Assembly (NCBI RefSeq): GCF_016598475.1
Contig: NZ_JAEMUX010000038.1
Coordinates: 1 to 64,000 of the forward strand
Source: Streptomyces adelaidensis
GTDB lineage: Bacteria > Actinomycetota > Actinomycetes > Streptomycetales > Streptomycetaceae
Reading direction: 5' to 3'
DNA: 64,000 nt
Every line of letters starts with the position of its first letter. Position 1 is the first letter of the stretch. The translations under genes and the position numbers were made by a program. The notes below the pieces were generated by a model, which was not told the origin of the DNA, ran no database searches, and saw nothing but the letters and a program-made list of their open reading frames with translations. This document shows positions 8,996 to 17,453 of this stretch, one piece after another.

Positions 8996-9943
8996 ATGGG
9001 TTCGCACGTGGCACCGAACCGTCAGCGCCGCAGACACGCACTGCCCTTGCCCAACCGTCGCAGACGCGCACCGGCGGCGCCCATGGCCATAGGGCTCATG
9101 CTTCTGGCCGTGCTCCTCGGCGTCCCCCGCGCCGAGGGGGCGCCCGTGTCGGCCGACGCCTGCGGTGCCACCGGCACCGGACTGCCCCGCGGCGACTGCG
9201 GGCCCTTCTGGCAGGTCCTCGCGGAGGACTTCAACGGTGACCGGGTGCCGCTGGGAGCGTTCAGCGACTGCGACCACCGCGTCGATACGTCCGCCGCGTA
9301 CTGCGGGGGCCTGAGCGGCATGTATCGCGACAACTGGTGGGCTTATCCCACCGGGTGGCGCGACACGGCCAACGACCGGGACCGGGACGTCGTGGGCGTC
9401 TACCACCCGGAGGACACCGTGAGCGTGGGCCCTGCGGAGAACGGCGACGGAAGGATGTACATCCGGATGTGGCGGCCCGCCGACGGAGGTCCCGTGCATG
9501 CTGCCGCAGTGGTACCCCGTGCCGTCATGCAGATGAAGTACGGCAAGTACAGCGCCCGTATCAAGGTGACGAAGCTGGCTCCGGGCTACAAGTCCGCTTG
9601 GCTGCACTACGGCGGGAGCTGCGAGATGGACCATCCCGAGGGCGAGTGGACGGGCGATCTCACCGCCTTCCATCATCCGTGCGGTGGAGGCGAGCAGGGC
9701 TACTTCCCGGGGAGCGACGAATGGACCAGGTGGCACACCGTCTCGACGGAGTGGACGCCCGGACACGTGCGGTTCTTCGTGGACGGCCGCCAGACAGGGC
9801 ACGACACCCGCGATGTGCCGGACCAGCCCCTGTCCTGGGTACTGCAGAACGAAAGCGCCCTACAGGGACCGGGCGCGGCTCCGGGCAGCAGCGCCCAGCT
9901 CGACATCACCTGGGTCGCCGTCTACGCGTACGGCTGGAAGTGA
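8996..9943 (+). CDS. secreted glycoside hydrolase family 16-like enzyme
   Basis: A 315-residue protein from ATG 8996, which has GGAGG ten bases upstream; an in-frame GTG at 8921 without RBS is less likely. A positively charged N-terminus is followed by a hydrophobic stretch (MAIGLMLLAVLLGV) and a likely signal cleavage near AEGAPV. The body shows GH16 features: KYGKYSARIKV (the strand preceding the active site), the catalytic ExDxxE motif as EMDHPE, WTRWHTVSTEWTPGHVRFFVDG, and a C-terminal LDITWVAVYAY strand. Family role: endo-acting hydrolysis of beta-1,3 or beta-1,3/1,4 glucans or galactans; specificity cannot be read from sequence alone. It converges on the pyruvyl transferase gene. Confidence 0.8.
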   Translation: MGSHVAPNRQRRRHALPLPNRRRRAPAAPMAIGLMLLAVLLGVPRAEGAPVSADACGATGTGLPRGDCGPFWQVLAEDFNGDRVPLGAFSDCDHRVDTSAAYCGGLSGMYRDNWWAYPTGWRDTANDRDRDVVGVYHPEDTVSVGPAENGDGRMYIRMWRPADGGPVHAAAVVPRAVMQMKYGKYSARIKVTKLAPGYKSAWLHYGGSCEMDHPEGEWTGDLTAFHHPCGGGEQGYFPGSDEWTRWHTVSTEWTPGHVRFFVDGRQTGHDTRDVPDQPLSWVLQNESALQGPGAAPGSSAQLDITWVAVYAYGWK

Positions 9944-9978
9944 CGCGCGGCCGGCCGAAACTCAGGCGTCACCCGGAT

Positions 9979-11199
9979 TCAACGAGTGGAACGGGTCGTG
10001 CGCAGCAACGAGGTGAGTGTCTCGGCGAAGGCGGTCTCCGAATGCTCCGCGTGGTCGCGTATCCGCGCGGCGACGGCATCCGCTCCGCCGCCTTCCACGA
10101 GGGATACGAGCAAATCGGTGCGGCGCTCGTGGGCTTCCCGGGTGTCGGGGAGGGAGGAGAGGTAGAAGTCCGTCGCGTCGTAAGCCATGTGGAACACATG
10201 CTTCTTCACATCGCTCAGCGTCAGGTAGTCGTCGTCGGTCGTCGGGACGGGTTCGGGGGCGCCGACACACAGCACCGGGGTACCGGCCCCCCATGCGTTG
10301 ACACACAGGTGGTACGTGTCCGTGATGACCAGCCGGTATCGGGAGAGGACACTCAACAGGTCGCCGAGGGTGGGGTCACCCGGGCGTGCCGCGATGTGGC
10401 CGGCCGGGGAAGGGATGTCCCGGTCGAACCAAGGCAGCCATTCGAGCGGGGCTCCGAAGCGATCGGAAAGGTTGTCGCAGAAGGCTGGCAGCCAGCCGGG
10501 GATTTTGGCGCGGGCGCCGAGGAACACACCGATCGCACCGCCGTCCGGGACGTCTTGGAACCACTTTGTGGTCGGGAGGTGGTCGAGGTCGCCCGGGCGG
10601 GACAGCAGCGCCGCGTCCGAACCGAAGTATTCGGTCGTACGGTCCCCGCGTAAGTGCGCGACCTTGGCCGCCGAGAGCGGGTCACGCATCCAGACCCGGT
10701 GGCTTCCCGTCACGAGGCGTGAGAACAGCGGACCGTATTCCTTGTCCTCATAGTCGGACTGCGTGTTGTGCAGAATCGTTCCCCCGTAGCTGAGGGTCCG
10801 CGCGAGAAGCTCGTCCGGCTGATCCGCGAGCAGCAGGGTTCTGTTCAGCACGGCTCGGGCGGCGTCACGGTCCTCGGCCATGCCGAAGTCGAGCAGGCGA
10901 TTCGTCGCGTCCTGTGCCAGATAGTGCCGGGTGTGAAGGAAATCGCCCCAGAAGACGACCGCGTCATGGTCACGGAGCGCGTCGAGGTGCTCGGCCAGCG
11001 GATGGAAGCGGAACGGGAAATCGATGCCCCGCGCACCCTCACGCAGTGGCACGGTCTCCGGCGGATGAAGGGTGTACCAGGTGGGGTCGATCGCGTTCCC
11101 CATACGCCGCCGCAGGGATTCGAACGCCAGGTCGACGGTCAACATTCCCGTGTTGCGGTACCCGATGTTCGGCGCGGTGATGACGGCGACGCGTGCCAT
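9979..11199 (-). CDS. polysaccharide pyruvyl transferase family protein
   Basis: A 406-residue cytosolic protein with the CsaB/PS_pyruv_trans layout: N-terminal ITAPNIGYRNTGMLTVDLA, the middle GTILHNTQSDYEDK, the central WMRDPLSAAKVAHLRG, and the C-terminal YRLVITDTYHLCVNAWGAGTPVL block that binds the nucleotide-like part and contacts the donor. Family knowledge: transfers pyruvate from PEP to hydroxyls of cell-wall or exopolysaccharide sugars. A TTA codon is present at codon 183 (10651-10653), so translation is expected to depend on bldA tRNA. No polysaccharide export genes lie next to it. A short GTGACGC...GCGTCAC inverted repeat (9940-9972) sits in the convergent gap with the GH16-like gene. 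Confidence 0.8.
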   Translation of the reverse strand: MARVAVITAPNIGYRNTGMLTVDLAFESLRRRMGNAIDPTWYTLHPPETVPLREGARGIDFPFRFHPLAEHLDALRDHDAVVFWGDFLHTRHYLAQDATNRLLDFGMAEDRDAARAVLNRTLLLADQPDELLARTLSYGGTILHNTQSDYEDKEYGPLFSRLVTGSHRVWMRDPLSAAKVAHLRGDRTTEYFGSDAALLSRPGDLDHLPTTKWFQDVPDGGAIGVFLGARAKIPGWLPAFCDNLSDRFGAPLEWLPWFDRDIPSPAGHIAARPGDPTLGDLLSVLSRYRLVITDTYHLCVNAWGAGTPVLCVGAPEPVPTTDDDYLTLSDVKKHVFHMAYDATDFYLSSLPDTREAHERRTDLLVSLVEGGGADAVAARIRDHAEHSETAFAETLTSLLRTTRSTR

Positions 11200-11693
11200 G
11201 TTCGTTTCCCCCGCGCCCAGTTGGCGCCGTCGAAGTGTGGCGATGACCAGGTGTCAACGTACACGCCGACGTGGGCCTGAAGCGGGCCACCCCCTGGCCG
11301 ACCGCTCCCGCTTCCGCCGCCCGCCCACCTCCGGCGCCACTCCTGCGGACTTCGCGATGACCTCATGGACCGCATGACGGCCGGCGCGCTGACGGCGCCA
11401 CGACATGCGGGGCCCGGCGTCCGGACGACGCCGGCGGTCATCGGCCTCGACGACAGCCGGGTCGCCGCCGACACCGGCCGCAGCACACCTCGGTCCACGA
11501 CCGCGTCGAGGAAATGGGCGCGAAGCCGCACGCTCCCGCTTTGCCCGCGGCACTGGCGGAGATCGTTCGTCCTCGGCGATCGGGCGACGTCCCGGCCCCG
11601 CCCGTGACGTCTCGCTCAGCTCAGGACCGGCGGTTCGGGCGGTGACGACAAGCCGGAGCACACCCCGCTTCCGCTTCCCATGGCGCCTCGGGT
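11200..11693. other. 494-bp region without a recognisable gene
   Basis: Several short ORFs exist on both strands but none has an RBS, a family motif or consistent third-position GC. The left part is the 5' flank of the pyruvyl transferase; the right part is downstream of the DUF2637 gene. A degraded gene is possible on the plus strand around 11490-11640 but I could not identify it. Confidence 0.4.
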
Positions 11694-12431
11694 TCACGGG
11701 GTGCCGTACGGATTTCGCGGCTTGGAATGCTTCTGCGCGTGCAGGGCATGCCTGGGCCGGATCTTCGACGGGACCTGGCCGACGAGTTCCCAGAAACAGA
11801 CCAGGGCGGTGATCGGCGGAATCCCGACGATCACCAGCGAAAGCAGAGTGTGTGATGAGTGCGTGACACTCAGGGCCACCGCCATGGCGGAAGCGGCCAG
11901 GATGACGCACCAGGACCGCACAGCGGTCCGGTTTTGAACGGTTGCCCTCAGGATGGACAGCGCCGCCACGAACCACGGCCCGTACACGGTGAGCGGCCAC
12001 CAACCGGCCAACCGCGCGGGAAGCACCGACGAAGCGGCCGTACGCAGTTGGTCATAGGAATAGGCGATGGACCATCCCAGCATGGCGACCGCGCATACCG
12101 CGATCATCACGATCAAGATCGTGACATGGGTGATACGACGCCTGTCGTCACCGGAGTGCGATTCCGTGCGGCCCCGCCGTCGACTGCGCCGGCGGGGCGG
12201 CCCGTCCAGCGGGTCGGCGTCCGGGACCACTTCGGCGGCGGTGGACAGCAGTTGGGCCAGTTCCTCGGCCGGGTCCCAGCTGTCCGGCACGGTGCGCGGT
12301 CCAGGGAGGTCCCAGCCCTGTGGCGCCTCCAGCGATCCGACATCGAAAGGGTGCGTACTCTGCGTGTCGTTTTCGGCTCTCAGGGCGAACTGAAGGTCGT
12401 AGAAGTCGGCTTCATCGTGAAACCTGTCCAT
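11694..12431 (-). CDS. DUF2637 membrane protein
   Basis: A 245-residue protein. The first ~90 residues are acidic and cytosolic, followed by an Arg-rich stretch (PRRRSRRRGR) and then four predicted membrane helices (VTILIVMIAVCAVAMLGWSIAYSY; LTVYGPWFVAALSIL; SWCVILAASAMAVAL; LLSLVIVGIPPITALVCFW). This is the actinobacterial DUF2637 layout, a family often found with conjugative elements and DNA-transfer genes such as Spd proteins. The C-terminus is basic. It overlaps the upstream small ORF by 20 bp, so the two are probably translated together. No other conjugation genes were seen nearby. Confidence 0.75.
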   Translation of the reverse strand: MDRFHDEADFYDLQFALRAENDTQSTHPFDVGSLEAPQGWDLPGPRTVPDSWDPAEELAQLLSTAAEVVPDADPLDGPPRRRSRRRGRTESHSGDDRRRITHVTILIVMIAVCAVAMLGWSIAYSYDQLRTAASSVLPARLAGWWPLTVYGPWFVAALSILRATVQNRTAVRSWCVILAASAMAVALSVTHSSHTLLSLVIVGIPPITALVCFWELVGQVPSKIRPRHALHAQKHSKPRNPYGTP

Positions 12432-12648
12432 CCGACAACCCCTCCATACCCTGGTCCAGGACTCCCTCCAGTACGCGATTCCCCGGCCACGCCCCCATGG
12501 GGGAGGAGCTGCCGCAGCGCTCCGCCATGGCCCGAAGGTACTCGCCTTCCATCTGACTGATCTTTTTCAGAAAATCATCGAGCAGGTCTGAACAGTGTTC
12601 AGCAGGATGATTCTCGATCACGCTTCTTTCCATCCACGTCACAGCCAC
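12412..12648 (-). CDS. small hypothetical protein upstream of DUF2637
   Basis: A 78-residue ORF starting at GTG 12648 (ATG at 12633 is an alternative) and overlapping the DUF2637 start. It is helical and amphipathic in its first half (DLLDDFLKKISQMEGEYLRAMAE) with no membrane segment or known motif. The overlap, orientation and non-shadow character support a real gene. Its upstream region (about 12740-12800) is notably AT-rich for this genome and contains two near-identical GAAATTAAAC/GGAATTAAAC decamers, which may be promoter sequence. Function unknown. Confidence 0.55.
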   Translation of the reverse strand: MAVTWMERSVIENHPAEHCSDLLDDFLKKISQMEGEYLRAMAERCGSSSPMGAWPGNRVLEGVLDQGMEGLSDGQVSR

Positions 12649-12817
12649 CTAACGAGCGTCACGGGGGGCGAGGTGTCGGTCATTCAGGGAAATATCCATC
12701 ACCGAAGGGGGAATTTGAGGCACCGGAGAACAGAGTATGGTCGGCGGAATTATTAATGTGTAGGAAATTAAACTCCGAGAATACTGGAATTAAACACACC
12801 ACTCGGCGTCATCGCGG

Positions 12818-13453
12818 CTACAGGCTGAGCGCGTCCTCCGCGTTGGTCACCCACGCCGTCACCGAGTTCTTGTCGGGCGAGACGTACAGACCGGGAGTCG
12901 ATGCCTTGAGTGGCGTCTGCTCCAGGTCGGACTCGGTGTTCATGGTCATTTCGACCGAGTCGACGGTCTTCCCCGTTCCGTCGTCGACACCGCCCATGAG
13001 CCCGGCGTAGGCCGACTCGCCCGGCTCCAGCCTGATCGCGTCCTCGATACCGGGAGCCTTGCCCCGCTCCGTGGCCTGCCCGTCCAGACCGCCGAAGGTC
13101 ACGACCGGGTGGCCCAGGGCCCTGCACGCCTTGGTTCCCTTGTTGGTGATCTTCAGTAGGTAACTGCTGGTCGTGGATTCCGCCAGGCTCGCGGTGAACT
13201 TCACGTCGTAGGTGCTGCAGGGAAAGACGTCGTAGTCGGGGTCGGGCGACGAGGTGTCCCCGCCGCCGGGCGAGCCCTCGCCCGCGGACGCCGACGGCGT
13301 CAGCGTCGGCGACTTCGACGGCGCCACGGACTCCGTCGGGCTCTCACTGCCTGTGGCCCCGCCCGCCGTGTCGTCCTCGGCGGGGCCACAGGCAGTGAGA
13401 GCCAGGGCGGATACGACGGCGAGGGCGATGACGGCTCCGCGAACAGTACTCAT
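12818..13453 (-). CDS. DUF4232 lipoprotein
   Basis: A 211-residue exported lipoprotein. ATG 13453 is preceded by a G-rich RBS; the longer ORF upstream lacks signal features. The signal peptide MSTVRGAVIALAVVSALALTAC ends in the lipobox LTAC, with the Cys as the lipidation site. A long Ser/Thr/Pro/Gly-rich spacer follows, then a DUF4232 beta domain with SSYLLKITNKGTKACRALGHP and LEPGESAYAGL motifs. DUF4232 proteins are common surface lipoproteins of Streptomyces without a known function. It lies downstream of the SBP operon, same strand, 233 bp away, and may be separately transcribed. Confidence 0.8.
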   Translation of the reverse strand: MSTVRGAVIALAVVSALALTACGPAEDDTAGGATGSESPTESVAPSKSPTLTPSASAGEGSPGGGDTSSPDPDYDVFPCSTYDVKFTASLAESTTSSYLLKITNKGTKACRALGHPVVTFGGLDGQATERGKAPGIEDAIRLEPGESAYAGLMGGVDDGTGKTVDSVEMTMNTESDLEQTPLKASTPGLYVSPDKNSVTAWVTNAEDALSL

Positions 13454-13686
13454 GGCGATGTTCCCCCCGAATGGGCAGCACGGAGTGTGCTGACGAAGCA
13501 CAAGTTCCCACGGGAGTTTCACAGCCTTGTGACGGAGCCTTGCCGAATCCACCACGGTCGCCGCATGATCCCGGGCCCTCGCAGCCTCGCCGCCTCTGGT
13601 CCGGAACACGGCTGCGGAGGTGCCGTTCCAGGCTCATGCCGCTTCACCGGCGAGGTGAAGATCACCAACACACGGTGCCGGAAGGC

Positions 13687-14931
13687 TCAGCCCCCGCAGA
13701 CAGGGAGTGTCGGGCCCCGGCCGTCGCGCAGGGCTTCGAGGCCCCGTAACTGGTCCTCCAGTTCGTCGGGCGAGACGAGGAAGTGCAGGACCGCCTGGTG
13801 GAAGGCGTTGCGCAGGGCCGGAGGCATGGTGTCCGAGGCGTCCCAGCAGAGCTTCTGCTCCGAGCCGTGCAGGATCGTACCGATCTTCCGCTTCATGGGG
13901 TCCTCGTCGCTGTCCGGTGAGGCGGCCTTCTTGTTGGCCGTGAAGTCCGGCAGCCCCGTACCGGGATCGGCCAGGAAGCGGATCAGCTTCCTGGCCTCCT
14001 CGGTGGCGTTCAGCATCGCCGCGAGGTCACCGGAGACCTCCCAGTGGTCGGAGTCCGGCCGAGCGCCCGGGATCACCTCGGCGGAGTGCACGAAGTCACC
14101 GTCGACGAGCTTCCAGGCGGTGCCGCGGAACGACCCCTGGTGCTCCAGCCGCTGTCGCGAGCAGTCCTGGTCGTAGGCGTCCTCCAGCATGCGCTCGACG
14201 CGCTCGCCGTCGCCCGCGCCCACCAGGTCGCCCCAGGTCTCCCATGCCTTCCGTACCCGGTCGTCCGTCCAGCTGAGGTCGCCGGTCGCCCACCGCTCGT
14301 AGACCTGCGGGCCGGCCTGCTGCAGGAGGATGTCCTCCACCCAGTCCGTGCCCGGCCAGCCGGAGGTCGCACCGGACTCCATGGCCACGCACCAGCGGCC
14401 GGGTTCGCCGGCGATCTCGGTGATGTCAGCGATATCGGTAGCCTCGGACATCTCGTCCTTCGGCAGATCTCCCGCGTGCCACACCATGCTCTTCAGGCCG
14501 GTCTTTATCGGCAGCCAGTACGTGCCTTGCCGGCCGTCCTCGCCCGCCACTTTCGGCACCCAGACGCGGTCGTAGTCACCGGCTTCGAACAGGCCGTCCA
14601 GCGGCTGGAGTCTGCCCTCGGCCGCGTAGGCCATCAGTTCGCCGGGCCCGGGCAGCACGGCGACGTCGGGTTGCGTACCGGCGGCCACATCGGCGGCCAG
14701 TACCTGGCTCAGGGCGGAGCTGCCCTGGTAGACGACGTCGATGCGCTGCTCCTCCTCGAACCGTCGGACGGCCCGCTCGAACTGTTCCCTCTCGCCGCCG
14801 CTCCAGTTGGCGAGAACGGTGACCGTTCCCGTCCAGCCCCGCGCCCACCGCACACCCGCGACCACCCCCGCCACGAGCAGGACCAGACAGACACAGACGA
14901 TGCCGAGGGTCCGGGGTCGTGGTCGTCTCAT
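13687..14931 (-). CDS. membrane-anchored extracellular solute-binding protein
   Basis: A 414-residue protein of the ABC sugar-type SBP fold (domain opening VTVLANWSGGEREQFERAVRRFEEEQ; PDVAVLPGPGELMAYAAEGRLQPLDGLFE; LPIKTGLKSMVWH). It begins with a single hydrophobic helix (VCVCLVLLVAGVVAGVRW) and has no lipobox, so it is probably tethered by a membrane helix. There are no ABC permease or ATPase genes nearby: it looks like an extracellular sensor, not a transport component. The start overlaps the stop of the preceding gene as ATGA (14928-14931). It carries a TTA codon at codon 395 (13747-13749). It is the last gene of the trypsin/kinase/vWA operon. Confidence 0.75.
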   Translation of the reverse strand: MRRPRPRTLGIVCVCLVLLVAGVVAGVRWARGWTGTVTVLANWSGGEREQFERAVRRFEEEQRIDVVYQGSSALSQVLAADVAAGTQPDVAVLPGPGELMAYAAEGRLQPLDGLFEAGDYDRVWVPKVAGEDGRQGTYWLPIKTGLKSMVWHAGDLPKDEMSEATDIADITEIAGEPGRWCVAMESGATSGWPGTDWVEDILLQQAGPQVYERWATGDLSWTDDRVRKAWETWGDLVGAGDGERVERMLEDAYDQDCSRQRLEHQGSFRGTAWKLVDGDFVHSAEVIPGARPDSDHWEVSGDLAAMLNATEEARKLIRFLADPGTGLPDFTANKKAASPDSDEDPMKRKIGTILHGSEQKLCWDASDTMPPALRNAFHQAVLHFLVSPDELEDQLRGLEALRDGRGPTLPVCGG

Positions 14932-15845
14932 CGCGGCACCCGGAACCGGTACTCGGAGATACGCGGCCACAGCCCCACCAACGTCAACGTCATCAGCAAC
15001 ACCCCTCCGAAAAGGACCCATTCGGACAGTGACGCCCAGAAACCGGCGTCCGCCAGGTACCGCTCCACGTTCGCTCCGGCTTCGGGGATCTCGTCGGCGC
15101 CCCGGGTCTCGCGGAGCTCGGCGAGCGAGTCGCCCATCGCCCTGTGCGCCCGCACGGTGAACCAGCCGAGGACCGCCACCCCGGCGGCGCACAGGACCGT
15201 GGCGGCGAGCAGGGGAGGGTGCACGGCGTGGTGGAAGCGGCGACGCGAGAACCACTGCGCCTCCACCAGCGCCGCGCACAGGGCGAGGCCCAACACCAGG
15301 GCCGCGCCCCAGCCCAGCCACAGCGGCCAGGGGAAGGACGCCTGCCCCCGGGCGACCTCCAGTTGCTCGTTGCGCAGGTCGTCGAGGCGGTCGAGGATGT
15401 CGTTCCGGCCCTGTTCCGCGTAGTGCAGATAGGCCCCGCGCAGCACCGCTTTCGGCTCCTGCCCGGCCCGCTCCACCCAGGCCGAGTAGACGGTGATCAG
15501 ACCGGTGACGGTCTGCAGGGTGTGACGGTCCGCCGGGCCGGTGACGTTCTCCGAGGCCGCGACGGCGATGCTCTGGTGGGCGACCGAGATCTGGGTGTGG
15601 AACTCACCGGTCGTGTCACCCGTCGTATCGCCTGTCGGGCCGCTCCCGTCGACGACCCTGTGCGCCTGTTGCAGCGCGTTCTTCGCGGTGTCCACGGCCA
15701 GGATCCCCGGCGTGCTGGACGACGCCAGCGGGACGGTGTCGTCGTGCACACCCCGGTAGGCGACGAACAGTACGAGGGTGGCGGCTGCCCCGAGAGCCAG
15801 CAGCAGCCCCAGTCTGCGGGTCAGGTCCCGTCCGGTGGTGCTCAC
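14928..15845 (-). CDS. membrane protein of the trypsin-kinase-vWA operon
   Basis: A 305-residue protein from GTG 15845, which overlaps the vWA stop as GTGA. It has an N-terminal membrane helix (LGLLLALGAAATLVLFVAYRG), a ~150-residue extracytoplasmic helical domain, then three further membrane helices (PLWLGWGAALVLGLALCAALV; PLLAATVLCAAGVAVLGWFTV; LSEWVLFGGVLLMTLTLVGLW). I do not recognise a named family. The extracytoplasmic part rich in long helices resembles sensor or chemoreceptor-like regions. By position it could connect the extracellular SBP encoded downstream with the cytosolic vWA and kinase; that link is inferred. Confidence 0.7.
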   Translation of the reverse strand: MSTTGRDLTRRLGLLLALGAAATLVLFVAYRGVHDDTVPLASSSTPGILAVDTAKNALQQAHRVVDGSGPTGDTTGDTTGEFHTQISVAHQSIAVAASENVTGPADRHTLQTVTGLITVYSAWVERAGQEPKAVLRGAYLHYAEQGRNDILDRLDDLRNEQLEVARGQASFPWPLWLGWGAALVLGLALCAALVEAQWFSRRRFHHAVHPPLLAATVLCAAGVAVLGWFTVRAHRAMGDSLAELRETRGADEIPEAGANVERYLADAGFWASLSEWVLFGGVLLMTLTLVGLWPRISEYRFRVPR

Positions 15846-17347
15846 GGCCCCTCCCGGAGGCGGTGACCGCATTCGGGACGGTTGCAGAAGCGCGCGTCCG
15901 CCGGTATTTCCTCGTGACAGGCCGGGCACGGCCTGGTGGCCGTGGCCGCTCCGCCGATGTGCGTGCCGTCGGCGGAGCCCGACTCGGGGCCGTACGTGCT
16001 GTGGCTGCCGGCGGCGATCAGATGCTCGAAGTCGACCGCCGCCACGCCGGGACGGATCCTGACCCGTCCGGCTGCGGCGTCGACGATCTCCACGAGCTCT
16101 TCCAGTCGGCCGAGCAACTGGTCGGCGCCGATGGCATGGGCGAGGTGCGCGGCCCGGCCCAGGTGTTGTTCCGCCAGGTCACGGTCGCCGCGGCGGTGGG
16201 CGTCGGTGGCGGCGGCGACGGCTTCGCCGAGCCTGCGGTACTGCTCGAAGTGCTCGACCTGGATGTCGGTGTGGCGGGACAGGGCCGGGTCGTCGGTCCA
16301 GTGCACGACGCACGGCTGGGGCGACGGCAGCCGTACGCGGCCGTCGCCCGGCACGTCGAGGTCCACCACCGCGAGTTGCATGTCCTCGCCGCGAGGCCGC
16401 CCGGTGGGGTCGGCGGACAGGCACAGCTGGTAGCGGCGGGTCTCGTCGCCCCACGCGCGGGTGACGAACCGCCGCGCCCCGGCGCTCCGCCGTACCTCGT
16501 CGCTCCGCCCCGCGTCGTCGGGAGCGAGTTCCACCTCGGTCGGGAAGACCTGCTTGAGGTAGCGCACCTCGGCCCCGGCCATGGGGGTCACCGAGATCGC
16601 CAGCTCGGGAATGCTCTTGGCGAGGAGGCGTCGCATCACCTGCTCGTACTCCTGCGCAAGCGCCGTCTCCTCCTTGACCGAGGAGGTCTCGCCGTGCAGG
16701 CGGCTGGTGACGCGCAGAAGCTCCCGGGCGTCCCAGCCGTCGCCGATGCCCCAGGCGTCGCACACGAAACGGCCGGCACACGCCTCCAGCACGTCCGAGA
16801 GCGGCATCATCTCGTCGTGCTGGTTCTTCCCGTCGGTCAGCAGGAGGACGTGCCCGATGGGCTCGTCCTGCTCCGTCAGCAGCCGCCGGGACAGGTCGAG
16901 CCAGCTGCCGATGCAGGTGCCGCCTCCCGCGATCAGACGGTGCACGGCCTGCTCGGCGGCCGCCCGATGACGAGCGTCCGCGCGGGCCATGGTCTCGGTC
17001 CTCGGATAGACCATGGTCGCCGACTGGGTGCCCCGGACCACCGCGAAAGGGGTGCCGTCGGGCAGCATCCGCAGCGCCGCCACGGCCGCCTGGTGGGCGG
17101 CACGGAGCTTCTCCTGCGGATAGGCCATCGAGCTGGAGCAGTCCACGACCAGGATCTGGGCGAGCACCGGGCCCGCACGGCCGCCGCCGTTCGCCGTGCC
17201 GTCGGCCCGGACGGTCAGGATGGCGTGCATCTGCGGCTCACGCGCCTCGGCGGACAGGTACTTCCACTGGCTGATCTCCAGGTCGACCGCGGCGTTCCCC
17301 ACCGCCCCACCTCCCGTCGCGTGCATGCCCTGTGCGTGACCGTTCAC
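15842..17347 (-). CDS. vWA-domain protein with C-terminal zinc ribbon
   Basis: A 501-residue cytosolic protein from GTG 17347 (AGGGGC upstream; ATG 17326 is an alternative). The vWA domain has a complete MIDAS: DCSSSM, the Thr in GGGTCIGSW, and the Asp in LLTDGKNQHDEM. A middle beta-rich domain and a helical segment follow. The C-terminus is a zinc ribbon, CPAC then FCNRPECGH. TerY-like vWA proteins with such ribbons occur with kinases in stress and conflict systems (TerY-P type). Here it follows the PknG-like kinase by 106 bp and precedes a membrane protein with translational coupling. It may be an adaptor or substrate of the kinase (inferred). Confidence 0.8.
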   Translation of the reverse strand: MNGHAQGMHATGGGAVGNAAVDLEISQWKYLSAEAREPQMHAILTVRADGTANGGGRAGPVLAQILVVDCSSSMAYPQEKLRAAHQAAVAALRMLPDGTPFAVVRGTQSATMVYPRTETMARADARHRAAAEQAVHRLIAGGGTCIGSWLDLSRRLLTEQDEPIGHVLLLTDGKNQHDEMMPLSDVLEACAGRFVCDAWGIGDGWDARELLRVTSRLHGETSSVKEETALAQEYEQVMRRLLAKSIPELAISVTPMAGAEVRYLKQVFPTEVELAPDDAGRSDEVRRSAGARRFVTRAWGDETRRYQLCLSADPTGRPRGEDMQLAVVDLDVPGDGRVRLPSPQPCVVHWTDDPALSRHTDIQVEHFEQYRRLGEAVAAATDAHRRGDRDLAEQHLGRAAHLAHAIGADQLLGRLEELVEIVDAAAGRVRIRPGVAAVDFEHLIAAGSHSTYGPESGSADGTHIGGAATATRPCPACHEEIPADARFCNRPECGHRLREGP

Positions 17348-17453
17348 GGATGCCCCTGTGTCCCTGTCCACGGTGTCCGTGCTCCTCGCCCTAGTCAGCG
17401 GGCCCTCGGCCCGTTCACGGCCCGCCGGCGTCCCGCCCGCGGGCCCCGCACGT